The notes under the pieces: generated by a model
Databases searched by the model: none
Seen by the model: the letters and a program-made list of their open reading frames with translations, nothing else
Told to the model about the DNA's origin: nothing
Position numbers and translations under genes: made by a program
Assembly: GCF_030605225.1 (NCBI RefSeq)
Contig: NZ_JAUWAV010000007.1
Span: 38,669 to 102,668 of the forward strand
Origin: Geoalkalibacter sp.
GTDB taxonomy: Bacteria; Desulfobacterota; Desulfuromonadia; Desulfuromonadales; Geoalkalibacteraceae
Length of the DNA: 64,000 nucleotides
Reading direction: 5' to 3'
Shown here: piece after piece, positions 10,620 to 19,471 of the stretch
How the letters are laid out: each line of letters starts with the position of its first letter
How positions within the stretch are numbered: the first letter of the stretch is position 1

Positions 10620-12878
10620 TCAAAGCATGTCCAGGGGATCCACGTCAACGACCAGGCTCAGAGTGCGGGGCAGCTTGCGGCGCAGTGCCTGGAGCAGGCC
10701 GAGCAGACGGTGCAGGGGAGCGCGCGCGGCGGCCTTGAGCAGGATCTGGACGCGGGTTTTGCCGCGCAGGCGAAAGAGGGGACAGGGGGCGGGACCGAGA
10801 ACCTCGACCTCGCCTTGGGCGCCGGCGCGACGCAGTTCCTCGGCGAGTTCGGCGGCGCCGTGCTCCACTCGCAGCGGCTCCCGGCCGGCCAGCACCAGGT
10901 TGACGAGATGGCCGAAGGGAGGATAGCCCAACTCGCGACGAAAGGCGATTTCCTGCTCATAGAAGCCCAGATAATCGTGGCGCGCGGCGCAGGCCACGGC
11001 GTGATGGCTCGGGGCATAGGTCTGGATGAGCACGCGACCGGGCTGCGCGCCGCGCCCGGCGCGGCCGGCGACCTGGGTGAGCAGGGCGAAGGTGCGCTCG
11101 GCGCTGCGAAAATCGGGGAAATTCAAACCGGCGTCGGCGCCGATCACCCCGACCAGGGTGACGCCCGGAAAATCATGGCCCTTGGCCACCATCTGCGTAC
11201 CGACCAGAATATCGATGGCCCCCTGCTCCATGGCGCCGACCAGCTGCTGGTGAGAACCCTTGCGGCTGGTCGTGTCCCGGTCCATGCGGGCCAGACGCGC
11301 CCCGGGGAAGGCGGTGGCAAGCTCCTCCTCGAGCCGCTCGGTGCCGACACCTTCGGGCTCGATCCGCCCGCCGCCGCATCCCGGGCAGCGCTCGGGCGGC
11401 CGCTGGACGAAATCGCAATAATGACAGCGCAAACGGCGGCTCGACTGGTAGTAAGTCAGGGTGATTTCACAATTGGGACAACGGAAGGTGGCGCCGCATT
11501 CTCGGCACAGCAGATAGGGGGCAAAGCCGCGACGGTTGAGCAGCAACACGGATTGCTCGCGGCGGGCCAGGTTGTCGCGCAGCGCCTCGCGTAGCCGCGG
11601 CGCCAGGGCGCCCTCGAGGCGCTGCCCGCCGAGGTCGATCAGCTGCACCTGCGGCAGGGGGCGATCAAGAACCCGCGAGGCCAGCGGCAGATAGTGCATG
11701 GCGGCCGCGCGGGTGCGATGGAAGCTGGTCAGCGACGGCGTGGCGCTGCCCAGCACCACCAGGGCATCCGCCATCTGCCCGCGCAGCAGGGCGAGGTCGC
11801 GGGCATGGTAGCGCAGTCCCTCGCCCTGCTTGTAGCTGCCTTCATGCTCTTCGTCGACCACGATGATGCCCGGGTCGGGCAACGGCGCGAAAACCGCCGA
11901 GCGGGCGCCGATGACGATTTGCGCCTCGCCGCGGGCAATGGTGCGCCAGGCATCGTAGCGCTCCCCATCGGAGAGCCCCGAATGGAGCACCGCCACCTGC
12001 CAGGGGCCACCCTGAAACCGCGCGCGAAAGCGCCCGACCAGTTGCGGCGTCAGGGCGATTTCCGGCACCAGCACCAGCGCCTGGCGGCCGGTCTCGAGGG
12101 CCGCGGCGATGGCCCGCAGATAGACTTCGGTCTTGCCGCTGCCGGTTACGCCATGCAGCAAAAAAGGCGCAAAGCGCCGCGCCGCGAGTTGGGCGAGCAG
12201 TGCATTCAGGGCCTGAGCCTGGTCGAAGCTTGGCTCGGGGCGCGGATCCGGCGGCACCGGCTGATCGAAAAAGGGATCGCGGCGCTTTTCGCCCTCGCGC
12301 ACACCGAGCAAGCCCTGCTCGACGAGACGTTTGAGCAGGGCGTAGGGGGAAGGAAACTCTTCGGCGATGCGCGCCAGCGGCGTTTCTCCCCGCGCGCGCA
12401 GCCAGGCCAGCAACTCACGCTGCCGCGCCCCGCGCGGCTGAAGCTCGCCCGGCAGGGCTCGGTAGTACCGCTGGGAAAGAATGCCCACTCCCGCTTCGAG
12501 GCCGGCAAGACCGGCGGGCAGGGCGGTGCGTAACACCTCGCCCAGGGGATGATGATAGTAGGCGGCGGTGCGCCGCAGAAAGGTCAACAGCTCAGCTTGC
12601 AGCAGGGGTTCGGAATCGAGGGCGGCAAGCAGCGGGCGCAACTCCTCGCCGCCGCCGGGGCCGACCTGGAGCACCACGCCTAGCGCCTGACGCCGCCCCA
12701 GGGGAACGCGCACCCGCTGACCGGGCCACACCCGGTCGCGCAAATCCGGCGGCACCAGGTAGGTCAAAGGTTTCTCCAGGGGCGCCAGCACCGCCACCGA
12801 GGCGACCTGAACCTGCGCCGCTCCGCCCGCCCCGTTGTTCCCAGGCGGCATCACCACGGCAAGCTCCCGCCGGATCAC
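10620..12878 (-). CDS. priA: Primosomal protein N' (replication restart helicase PriA)
   Basis: A 752-residue superfamily-2 helicase that reloads the replisome at stalled forks. In order: the 3'-end-binding N-terminal domain (PLTYLVPPDLRDRVWPGQRVRVPLG), Walker A (GVTGSGKT, residues 243-250), DEEH box (VVDEEHEGSYKQ), and a helicase core split by the zinc module, whose eight Cys lie in CRECGATFRCPNC ... CHYC ... CPGC. Motifs GTQMVAKGHDFP and TQVAGRAGRG close the core. The GTG at 12878 overlaps the fprA stop by 4 bases; ATG 12851 is the alternative start. It is transcribed with the upstream flavodiiron gene. Confidence 0.95.
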   Translation of the reverse strand: MIRRELAVVMPPGNNGAGGAAQVQVASVAVLAPLEKPLTYLVPPDLRDRVWPGQRVRVPLGRRQALGVVLQVGPGGGEELRPLLAALDSEPLLQAELLTFLRRTAAYYHHPLGEVLRTALPAGLAGLEAGVGILSQRYYRALPGELQPRGARQRELLAWLRARGETPLARIAEEFPSPYALLKRLVEQGLLGVREGEKRRDPFFDQPVPPDPRPEPSFDQAQALNALLAQLAARRFAPFLLHGVTGSGKTEVYLRAIAAALETGRQALVLVPEIALTPQLVGRFRARFQGGPWQVAVLHSGLSDGERYDAWRTIARGEAQIVIGARSAVFAPLPDPGIIVVDEEHEGSYKQGEGLRYHARDLALLRGQMADALVVLGSATPSLTSFHRTRAAAMHYLPLASRVLDRPLPQVQLIDLGGQRLEGALAPRLREALRDNLARREQSVLLLNRRGFAPYLLCRECGATFRCPNCEITLTYYQSSRRLRCHYCDFVQRPPERCPGCGGGRIEPEGVGTERLEEELATAFPGARLARMDRDTTSRKGSHQQLVGAMEQGAIDILVGTQMVAKGHDFPGVTLVGVIGADAGLNFPDFRSAERTFALLTQVAGRAGRGAQPGRVLIQTYAPSHHAVACAARHDYLGFYEQEIAFRRELGYPPFGHLVNLVLAGREPLRVEHGAAELAEELRRAGAQGEVEVLGPAPCPLFRLRGKTRVQILLKAAARAPLHRLLGLLQALRRKLPRTLSLVVDVDPLDML

Positions 12879-14071
12879 CCGGCCTGCGCGAGGCTCTGCG
12901 CCACCTTGCGGCCAAAGTCGCGGCAGGCATCCATATCCTTGGCCGTCGGCGAAAAGCGAAACGACAGCCCCGCCACGGGCAACTGGAATTTGAGACCGCG
13001 CAGGCGCTCCTCGATGAGCTTGATCGCCTCACCGCTCCAGCCGAAGGAGCCGAACACCGCGCCCACCTTGCCCTTGGGCGTCACTGAGGAGAGCAGCGAC
13101 AACACCCGCCACACCGGCGGCGGGGCATCGCGGTTGATGGTCGGTGAGCCGATGACCAGGGCATCGGCCTTTTCCAGTTCATCGCGCACCAGTTCATCGT
13201 TGAGATCGACCAGGCCGAATTCGACGACCTGCGCGCCGCCCTCTTCCAGCCCCTCGCGCACCGCGCCCGCCATGGTGCGGGTGTTGCCGTGAGGTGAGAG
13301 GGTCAGCAGCAGCACCTGCTTGCGCGCACTCGGCGGCGGCGGCGCCGACCACTCGCGATAGGCGGCGATGGCCTTGAGGGGATCACGCCGCAGCAGGGGT
13401 CCATGGGAGGGGCACAGCAGGGTGATGGACAATCCGTCGAGCTTGGCCGTCGCCTCGCGGATGGAGGATTTGAAGGGGCGCATGATCGTGTCGAAATAAA
13501 AATGGAATTCGGCGGAAAAATCCTCGACCTGATCGTTGTAGAGCCCGTCGCCGCAATAATGGGCGCCGAAGGCGTCGCAGGAAAACAGCAGATCCTCCTC
13601 GGGCAGATAGGTGAACATGGTATCCGGCCAGTGCAGGTTGGGCGCGAGCAGAAAACGCAGGGTCTTGTCGCCGAGGCTCAGCTCCTCGCCGTCGCCGACG
13701 GCATGGGCGCGAAAGGGAATCTCATGGATCTGGCGCAGGAAATTTTCTCCCGCGCGCGTGCAGTAGACCTCGATGTCGGGATTGATTTCCAGCAGTCGCC
13801 CGAGGGCGCCGGAGTGGTCGGGTTCGGCATGGTTGACCACCACCACATCGATGTCGGAGAGGGGCACGAGTTTCTGCAGCTTATCGAGGTATTCGTCGGT
13901 GAACATGGCCTTGACCGTATCGATCAGCGCGATCTTCTCCGAGCCGCGCACCAGGTAGGCGTTGTACGTGGTACCATGGCGGGTCGGGAAAAGCTCGTCG
14001 AACACCTCAAGCTCGGGATGGCGCGCCCCGACCCAGAACACATCGGGACGAATTTCGGCGGAACTCGACAT
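12875..14071 (-). CDS. fprA: FprA-family flavodiiron protein (rubredoxin:oxygen oxidoreductase type)
   Basis: A 398-residue A-type flavoprotein. The metallo-beta-lactamase-like N-terminal half contains the diiron ligands H81, E83, D85 and H86 in NHAEPDHSG plus downstream His and Asp (NLHWPD, FSCDAFGAHYCGD). The C-terminal flavodoxin domain begins LLTLSPHGNTRTMAGAV and binds FMN. Such proteins reduce O2 to water or NO to N2O in the cytoplasm of anaerobes, with electrons from rubredoxin; O2 versus NO preference cannot be read here. ATG 14071 follows AAGGAGA. A TTGCCA-17-TATAGT promoter lies upstream, and priA overlaps the 3' end. Confidence 0.93.
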   Translation of the reverse strand: MSSSAEIRPDVFWVGARHPELEVFDELFPTRHGTTYNAYLVRGSEKIALIDTVKAMFTDEYLDKLQKLVPLSDIDVVVVNHAEPDHSGALGRLLEINPDIEVYCTRAGENFLRQIHEIPFRAHAVGDGEELSLGDKTLRFLLAPNLHWPDTMFTYLPEEDLLFSCDAFGAHYCGDGLYNDQVEDFSAEFHFYFDTIMRPFKSSIREATAKLDGLSITLLCPSHGPLLRRDPLKAIAAYREWSAPPPPSARKQVLLLTLSPHGNTRTMAGAVREGLEEGGAQVVEFGLVDLNDELVRDELEKADALVIGSPTINRDAPPPVWRVLSLLSSVTPKGKVGAVFGSFGWSGEAIKLIEERLRGLKFQLPVAGLSFRFSPTAKDMDACRDFGRKVAQSLAQAG

Positions 14072-14129
14072 GGTCAGTCTCCTTTATGCACAGGGGGAAT
14101 CGAAGGCCAATGGTTGACAATTTCGGTAA

Positions 14130-14158
14130 ACTATAATGCCCTGAAGGGTTGTTGGCAA
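14130..14158 (-). promoter_or_regulatory. Sigma-70 promoter of fprA-priA
   Basis: On the reverse strand TTGCCA (14158-14153), 17-base spacer, TATAGT (14135-14130), 58 bases upstream of the fprA start. Confidence 0.55.
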
Positions 14159-14227
14159 GACAGGACTGGCCGATGCCGGCGCAAAACTGGTATAGTGCGG
14201 CTTTGATTCCGCAAGCGAGCCTTCCTC

Positions 14228-15091
14228 ATGGAAACCAGCGAAAATTTTAATCCTACGTCGGCGAAAACCCTGTCGCGACGCACTTTTCTGGCTGTGACGG
14301 GCCTGGGCGCGGGGGGCCTGGGCGCGGGCCTGGGCCGCGGCTTCTGGCACGAGCCCCAGGCCGTCCGGGTCGAGCACCTGCGGTTGCCCCTGGCCAAAAT
14401 GACCGGCGGCGCCAGGGTGCGCTTCGTCCAGCTCTCGGATCTGCACATCCAGAGCTTTGAGTCCTATCACCGCAAAGTGGCGGATCTGGTCAACAACCTG
14501 GCCGCCGATCTCATTCTCATCACCGGAGACTTTCTCGACCGCGAACGCAACCTCGCGGCGGTACGGCAATTTGTCGAGCTGTTGCGGGCGCCGCGGGGCA
14601 TCTTCGCGGTTCAGGGCAACTGGGAATACTGGGCGCGCATCGAAGGGGAAAATCTGCGCCAGGCTTTTGCCCGCTGGGGCGTGACGTTGCTCATCAACGA
14701 GCGCGTCGATCTGTCCCTCGGCGCAACGCCCCTCTCCCTTCTCGGGCTTGACTATCCGTCGGCGGCCGACGCCCTGAAAAAGCTCCAGGCGCAGGCCGAC
14801 CCGGCGCGCGTCAACCTGCTGCTTTCCCATGTTCCGGCGTTTGCCCACGACCTGCTCGACGGCCGCATCGACCTGCTGCTCTGCGGCCATACCCACGGCG
14901 GCCAGGTGCGCCTGCCGCTGATCACGCCCTTTTACCTGCCGCGTTTTTCCGAGCCCTTTGTCGCCGGGCTCTACCGCGTCGGCCCCGACACGCCCCTCTA
15001 TGTCAACCGCGGCATCGGCACCAGCCTGCTGCCGGTGCGCTTTCTCTGTCCGCCGGAAATCACCCTCTTCGAACTTCAGGCCATGAGCTGA
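14228..15091 (+). CDS. TAT-exported metallophosphoesterase
   Basis: A 287-residue calcineurin-like phosphoesterase. The N-terminus has a twin-arginine motif (LSRRTFLAVTGLGAGG), so it is exported folded and may stay anchored by the hydrophobic segment. The dimetal motifs occur in order: DLHI, GDFLDRERN, GNWEYW (GNxE variant of GNH), HVPAF and GHTHGGQ. It resembles the YaeI/YkuE group that hydrolyses phosphodiesters or pyrophosphates such as UDP-diacylglucosamine, but the substrate is not determined. It is divergent from fprA. The ribosome site (GAGCCTTCCTC) is weak. Confidence 0.87.
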   Translation: METSENFNPTSAKTLSRRTFLAVTGLGAGGLGAGLGRGFWHEPQAVRVEHLRLPLAKMTGGARVRFVQLSDLHIQSFESYHRKVADLVNNLAADLILITGDFLDRERNLAAVRQFVELLRAPRGIFAVQGNWEYWARIEGENLRQAFARWGVTLLINERVDLSLGATPLSLLGLDYPSAADALKKLQAQADPARVNLLLSHVPAFAHDLLDGRIDLLLCGHTHGGQVRLPLITPFYLPRFSEPFVAGLYRVGPDTPLYVNRGIGTSLLPVRFLCPPEITLFELQAMS

Positions 15092-15160
15092 AAAGCGGGC
15101 GGCGGCCGGGGGCATCCGGCCAAAGCCCTCGCCAGGCATCCGCGACCGTCGATAAGGCCG

Positions 15161-16174
15161 CTACCCGTGGCCCAGATAGCCGAGCAGTCGGCGGATTTCC
15201 TCCATGAGCCGATGAAAGCCCGCGCCGTCAAGGCTCTGGGCGCCGTCGCACAGCGCCTTGGCCGGATCAGGATGCACCTCGACCATGATGCCGTGGGCGC
15301 CGGCCACCAGCGCCGCCTTGCTCATCACTCCAACCAGGGAGCGCTTGCCCGTGGCATGGCTGGGATCAACGATGATGGGCAGATGACTCAATTCGCGCAC
15401 CAGGGGCACCACCGACAGATCGAGGGTGTTGCGCGTGGAGGGCTCGAAAGTGCGGATGCCGCGTTCGCAAAGAATCACCTGGGAATTGCCTTCGGCAAGA
15501 AGGTATTCCGCCGCGGCGAGAAATTCCTCGATGGTGGCGCTCATGCCGCGCTTGAGCAGCACCGGATGCCGGCTGCGCCCGACTTCCTTGAGCAGGTCGA
15601 AGTTCTGCATGTTGCGCGCGCCGATCTGCAGGATGTCGGCGTAGCGGCTCACCAGATCAAGCTGCTCGATACGCATGATTTCCGTCACCACCGGCAAGCC
15701 GACCTCATCTCCAGCCTGCCGCAGAAATTTCAGCCCCCTCTCGCCCAGACCCTGAAAAGAATGCGGACCGGTGCGCGGCTTGAAGGCGCCGCCCCGCAGG
15801 ACCTGGGCGCCGGCGGCACGGGCGATGCGCGCGGCGGCCGACATCTGCTCCGGACTCTCGATGCTGCACGGCCCGGCAATAATGATTGGGGGGTGCCCGT
15901 CGCCGACTTTCAGGGCGCCGATCTCAACGACCGTGGATTCGGGGTGAAAATCCCGGGAAACCAGCTTGTAGGGTTTGCTGACGTGGATGCATTCGCGCAC
16001 GCCCGGCAGGTTGCGGATGGACGTATCGTCCACATAGCCCTGGTTGCCCAAAACCCCGATGGCGGTTCTTTCGCGACCGGGAATGGGCGCGGCCTGCAAC
16101 CCCATGGCCTCGATGGCGTCCTGCACGGCGCGTACCTGCGCGGCCGTGGCGTTGTGCTCCATGACGATCAACAT
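15161..16174 (-). CDS. aroF: 3-deoxy-7-phosphoheptulonate synthase (DAHP synthase, type I-beta)
   Basis: A 337-residue first enzyme of the shikimate pathway: PEP plus erythrose 4-phosphate to DAHP. Residues 1-70 form the ferredoxin-like regulatory domain typical of the Thermotoga-type enzyme (MLIVMEHNATAAQVRAVQDA). The barrel shows IIAGPCSIES, RGGAFKPRTGPHSFQGLG, LLKRGMSATIEEFL and the metal-ligand segment IIVDPSHATGKR. The N-terminal domain is usually the site of aromatic amino-acid feedback. ATG 16174 follows GGGAGGAAG. The gene ends 70 bases from the phosphoesterase gene, convergent with it. Confidence 0.94.
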   Translation of the reverse strand: MLIVMEHNATAAQVRAVQDAIEAMGLQAAPIPGRERTAIGVLGNQGYVDDTSIRNLPGVRECIHVSKPYKLVSRDFHPESTVVEIGALKVGDGHPPIIIAGPCSIESPEQMSAAARIARAAGAQVLRGGAFKPRTGPHSFQGLGERGLKFLRQAGDEVGLPVVTEIMRIEQLDLVSRYADILQIGARNMQNFDLLKEVGRSRHPVLLKRGMSATIEEFLAAAEYLLAEGNSQVILCERGIRTFEPSTRNTLDLSVVPLVRELSHLPIIVDPSHATGKRSLVGVMSKAALVAGAHGIMVEVHPDPAKALCDGAQSLDGAGFHRLMEEIRRLLGYLGHG

Positions 16175-16274
16175 AGATGCAATCTTCCTCCCTCATCAAA
16201 AATCGACAGTTTTCCAGCCTATCGGACCCGCCGGGATTTGCAACCCGCGGGCCGCGACTATTTCTTGCCGGTCC

Positions 16275-16302
16275 TTGCCTGTCGGCGGCGATCCGCTATG
16301 CT
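16275..16302 (+). promoter_or_regulatory. Candidate sigma-70 promoter for the monoheme cytochrome
   Basis: TTGCCT (16275-16280), 16-base spacer, TATGCT (16297-16302), 59 bases before the ATG at 16362. Confidence 0.4.
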
Positions 16303-16361
16303 ATAGCCCATGTCGAGGACGAATCGTCCGTGAACTCAACCAAAAAGGAGAATCGTCGACC

Positions 16362-16685
16362 ATGACCAAGGGACAACTTGCCAAGACTCTGACCCTCGCG
16401 TCCATCTGCGCCCTTGCCGCCGCCGCTCAGGTATCCGCCGAGGAGGCGCGGGGACGCGAGCTGCTCAACGCCCTGGGCTGCAAAGCCTGTCATCAGCTCG
16501 AGGGCAGCGGCGGCAGCCTCGGCCCCGCCTTCGACGGTATCGGGCAGCGCTTGAGCGCCGAACAGATCAACAAGCAGATCATCGAACCCTCCAGCGCCAA
16601 TCCCAACACCATGATGCCCAGCTACGCCCACATCCCCGAGGAAGACCTCAAGGCCCTGGTCGAATTCCTGGCCGGCCTGAAATAG
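16362..16685 (+). CDS. Small monoheme c-type cytochrome
   Basis: A 107-residue secreted cytochrome. The signal peptide ends about residue 26 (AAAAQVSA), followed by a class I domain of about 80 residues with CKACH, a GPAF segment after it and a Met-containing stretch (NTMMPSY) that should supply the distal Met ligand. It resembles periplasmic cytochromes of the c551/SoxX-like fold and would shuttle single electrons. ATG 16362 has an AAGGAG site. It is transcribed alone toward the terminator at 16707. Confidence 0.9.
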   Translation: MTKGQLAKTLTLASICALAAAAQVSAEEARGRELLNALGCKACHQLEGSGGSLGPAFDGIGQRLSAEQINKQIIEPSSANPNTMMPSYAHIPEEDLKALVEFLAGLK

Positions 16686-16706
16686 GCGCGGAAGCAGCCC
16701 CGCCAA

Positions 16707-16746
16707 CGAACAAAGGCGCGGCCTGATGGCCGCGCCTTTGTTCGTC
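16707..16746. terminator. Bidirectional terminator
   Basis: A perfect 18-bp stem (16707-16724 with 16729-16746), TGAT loop, between the convergent monoheme and 12-heme cytochrome genes. The T run is short (TTTG). Confidence 0.75.
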
Positions 16747-16774
16747 TAACCAGAGCTCGACCTTGCCGAACTCC

Positions 16775-17716
16775 TCAATTTTTCCGCTTGACCGGCAGGT
16801 CGTGCGGATTGAGGTGGCAGGTCAGGCAGTTGGGGAAACGCGTGTGCAGGTTCTCGCTGTGCGGCAAACCATGACAGGAGGAGCACTCGGGAATCTTGCC
16901 GTGCGCCGTATGGCAGACGCTGCAATTGACCTGACCGTGCTTGCTCGGCGTTTTCTTCCAGTCACCGTAGGCCTGGGCATGGCAGGCTTCGCAGGTGCGC
17001 GCGCCCGTGGTGGCGGTGAAGGCGATTTCCAGGGGTTTGTGCACCGGGTGACACTCGGCGCAGCTCGCCAGCTCCTGCCCGTCGTAGTGGGGTTTATGGC
17101 ACTCGAAGCAGGAGGGCACGTAGCCGTGCTTGTCGTAATGGCAGGCCGTGCACCCGACCTGGGTGTGCTTGCTCTTGAACTGGGTGAGCTGTCCCGACGG
17201 TCCGGTATGGCAGTCACCGCACGCCTGAACGATGGGCGTGCCGGCATAGGGGATATGAAGCGGCTTGTGGGGATTTTGGTGACAACCCAGGCAGTCCGGA
17301 AACTTTTCCCCGTGGGGCAGGGTGTGGCAGCTGGCGCACTTGGGCATGATGTCGTCCCAGTTCTGCCGCGTCGGATTGTAGGCGTGAAACACCTGATGGC
17401 AATCCTGGCAATCAAAGCGGTGCCTGCCGCCCTGGTCACGAATGGCGTTGAAATAGGTCGGATGGCACTGCCCGCACTGGGCCACCGTCAGGGGTTCGGG
17501 AACCACGTCATAGGGGTCGCCCGCGACGACGGGCGCCGCCTTGGGCGCGGGAGCCGGCGAGGGTGCGGGTGCAGGTGCGGGTGCCGCCGCCTTGGCGGTC
17601 GGCTCGGGGCCTTTGGTCTCGGTCCCGGGCAGGGCGCAGGCCGCCACGGCGACCAGGGACAGCAGCCCCAGCGCCGTCAGCAGTGGATGAAACATGCGTC
17701 TCTTGGTCCGCTTCAT
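16775..17716 (-). CDS. 12-heme c-type cytochrome lipoprotein
   Basis: A 313-residue protein with twelve CXXCH motifs. The signal sequence ends in a lipobox (VAAC, Cys about 27), followed by a linker of Ala-Pro repeats (about residues 45-62) that should tether it to a membrane. It is collinear with the neighbouring cytochrome at 17720: both contain SKH...C..CH.DKHG.VP.C..CHKPH, HKPL and H.RFP.C..CH..PHDL blocks in the same order. Each protein also carries the SKH block twice, which suggests an internal duplication. The gene lies 3 bases after its paralogue's stop, in one operon. Role inferred: electron transfer across the periplasm or at the outer membrane. Confidence 0.92.
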   Translation of the reverse strand: MKRTKRRMFHPLLTALGLLSLVAVAACALPGTETKGPEPTAKAAAPAPAPAPSPAPAPKAAPVVAGDPYDVVPEPLTVAQCGQCHPTYFNAIRDQGGRHRFDCQDCHQVFHAYNPTRQNWDDIMPKCASCHTLPHGEKFPDCLGCHQNPHKPLHIPYAGTPIVQACGDCHTGPSGQLTQFKSKHTQVGCTACHYDKHGYVPSCFECHKPHYDGQELASCAECHPVHKPLEIAFTATTGARTCEACHAQAYGDWKKTPSKHGQVNCSVCHTAHGKIPECSSCHGLPHSENLHTRFPNCLTCHLNPHDLPVKRKN

Positions 17717-17719
17717 GGC

Positions 17720-18547
17720 TTAGTTCCCCTTCTTCGGAGCCTGCGCCGGCCAGTTGTTGAGGTCATGGGCGATGTTGTGGCACTCGCCGCAACTGGGGAA
17801 GCGCTGGTGGATACCCGCGGCGTGGGGCGTGCCGTGGCAGTCGCTGCACAGGGGCACCATCTTATGCTTGTCCTGGTGGCAGTAGACGCAGGCCAGAGCC
17901 TGGTGCTTGCTCTGGTTGGCGGTGAGCTGGGCGTAGGCCTGGCCGTGGCAGGCGGCGCAGTGAATGTTGGGCATCTTGTCGTCATAGGTCACGAGCAGCG
18001 GCTTGTGGGCCTGATGGCAGCTCGCGCAATCCTTCTGCGTCATTTCCTGGCTGTGCGGCTTGTGGCAGAGCACGCACTCGGGGATCATGCCGTGGGTGTC
18101 GGCGTGGCAGAAGTTGCACGCCACATCGTTGTGCGCGCTGGGATTGGCGCTGAGCTGCTGACCGATGGGGGCATGACAGGTAATGCATTCGGCCTTGAGC
18201 TCGCCCGAGAGGTTGAGCTCCAGGGGAGTGTGGGCATTGCTGTGGCACTGGCCGCAGTTGGGCAGCTCGAAGTGCGGATTGCCCGTATGGCACATGGAAC
18301 ATTTGGGAACGATGTCGGTGACCTTGGGGGGATGACCGACATGGCAGTCCATGCAGCCCACCGCCGTCTTGTGCTTCATGCCCTTGGCTTCGATCTGCTG
18401 CGGTTGCGCCTCATGGCACTTGACGCAGTCAGAATTCGACAGCGCCGTCGCCTGAGCCTGCGCGGACGCCGCCGCGCCGATCACCAGGCAGGCCACCATC
18501 ACCAGGGCGCGCCGAACCAAACCTTGCCAACCTTGCGTCCTTCTCAT
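17720..18547 (-). CDS. 12-heme c-type cytochrome (periplasmic paralogue)
   Basis: A 275-residue protein with twelve CXXCH motifs and a cleavable signal peptide (VMVACLVIGAAASAQAQA). I chose ATG 18547 because CAGGAGGAAA lies just before it; the frame continues upstream to 18673 without a site. It lacks the lipobox and Pro-Ala linker of its downstream partner but aligns with it over the heme region. The set may therefore work as a soluble plus membrane-tethered pair. First gene of the two-cytochrome operon; a sigma-70 promoter with an inverted repeat over the -35 lies upstream. Confidence 0.92.
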   Translation of the reverse strand: MRRTQGWQGLVRRALVMVACLVIGAAASAQAQATALSNSDCVKCHEAQPQQIEAKGMKHKTAVGCMDCHVGHPPKVTDIVPKCSMCHTGNPHFELPNCGQCHSNAHTPLELNLSGELKAECITCHAPIGQQLSANPSAHNDVACNFCHADTHGMIPECVLCHKPHSQEMTQKDCASCHQAHKPLLVTYDDKMPNIHCAACHGQAYAQLTANQSKHQALACVYCHQDKHKMVPLCSDCHGTPHAAGIHQRFPSCGECHNIAHDLNNWPAQAPKKGN

Positions 18548-18679
18548 TGCATTTTCCTCCTGTCTCCCGACTTCGTTAACAAAATTTCCCCGAAGGGAAT
18601 CAGATCCCGGCATAAAAACACCAACAAGACGCGCGGCCCCTCGTCCCACGAAACGGACAAGACCTGAACGCACCTCACT

Positions 18680-18717
18680 TAATTAGCTTACCCTGCCGGC
18701 AAAGTCAACCGGCAGGG
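18680..18717 (-). promoter_or_regulatory. Promoter of the 12-heme cytochrome operon with overlapping inverted repeat
   Basis: On the reverse strand TTGACT (18708-18703), 17-base spacer, TAATTA (18685-18680). A perfect 9-bp inverted repeat, CCCTGCCGG/CCGGCAGGG (18691-18699 and 18709-18717), encloses the -35 box, so it may be an operator. A weak terminator for the gene at 18788 is the alternative, but no T run follows. Confidence 0.5.
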
Positions 18718-18787
18718 CGGCATACTGCATACAATTTCCAAGACCGATCCAAGGCCCAGGGAGCGGCCATCGATCGGGAAGTCGGCA

Positions 18788-19471
18788 TCAGTTGACGCTC
18801 AGCAACTCGACATCGAAGACCAGAGTGGCATTGGGGCCGATCACCTGCCCGGCGCCGCGTTCGCCGTAGGCCAGATCGGCGGGCAGGACAATCTTGTATT
18901 TGGCGCCTTCCTGCATGAGCTGCAAGGCTTCGGTCCAGCCGGGGATCACCCCGGAGAGGTTGAAGGTGGCGGGTTCGCCGCGCCCGTAGGAGCTGTCGAA
19001 TTCGGTGCCGTCGACCAGAGTGCCGCGGTAATGCACGGTCACGGTGCTGTCGGGACCGGGCTTCTTGCCCTTGCCGGCCTCGATCACCTGATACTGCAGC
19101 CCGCTCGCAGTGGTTTTGACGCCCTTTTTCTTGGCGTTTTCCGCGAGAAAGGCTTTGCCCTGCTCCAGGTTTTTCTTGGCCAGGGCTTCCTGCTGGGCGA
19201 GGTGCTGCGCCATCATCTCACGCTGCATGCTTTCCATGGCCGCCTCCATCTCCTCCTCGCTCATGCGCGAGGAGCCGGCCTGGGCGTCGCGCACGCCGGC
19301 GGCGATGAGATCGGCATTCACCTGCACGCCGCCCATTTTCAGATCCCTGCCCAACTGCTGGCCGAGGGCATAGGAAAACTTGTCCGCGCCCGATTCCAGC
19401 GGCTGGGGCTCGGCGGCGAGGACGGGTACGGCAAGCAGCACGCCAAGGAGCAGGACGACGATGCTTTTCAT
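18788..19471 (-). CDS. FKBP-type peptidyl-prolyl cis-trans isomerase (Mip/FkpA-like)
   Basis: A 227-residue periplasmic folding factor. Signal peptide MKSIVVLLLGVLLAVPVLA; a helical dimerisation arm with the FKBP_N signature (KFSYALGQQLGRDLKMGG, about 30-125); then the C-terminal FKBP fold with VTVHYRGTLVDGTEFDSS, VIPGWTEALQLM and YGERGAG...LVFDVELL. It accelerates prolyl isomerisation of exported proteins. ATG 19471 follows GGAAAATCCTC-like purines upstream (AAAGGATTTT), and a TTGACA-18-TATTAC promoter lies at 19561-19590. It is a single gene. Confidence 0.92.
   Translation of the reverse strand: MKSIVVLLLGVLLAVPVLAAEPQPLESGADKFSYALGQQLGRDLKMGGVQVNADLIAAGVRDAQAGSSRMSEEEMEAAMESMQREMMAQHLAQQEALAKKNLEQGKAFLAENAKKKGVKTTASGLQYQVIEAGKGKKPGPDSTVTVHYRGTLVDGTEFDSSYGRGEPATFNLSGVIPGWTEALQLMQEGAKYKIVLPADLAYGERGAGQVIGPNATLVFDVELLSVN

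Noticed and set aside
14114..14137. TTGACA and TATAAT on the + strand before the phosphoesterase gene
   Set aside because: The spacer is only 12 bases, too short for a sigma-70 promoter; the reverse-strand pair with a 17-base spacer is better.
16763..18667. A 634-codon open frame on the + strand opposite the two 12-heme cytochromes
   Set aside because: Antisense to two clear CXXCH-rich genes; its sequence is biased low-complexity Gly/Val/Ala/Leu, with no ribosome site and no domain. High GC leaves the opposite frame open.
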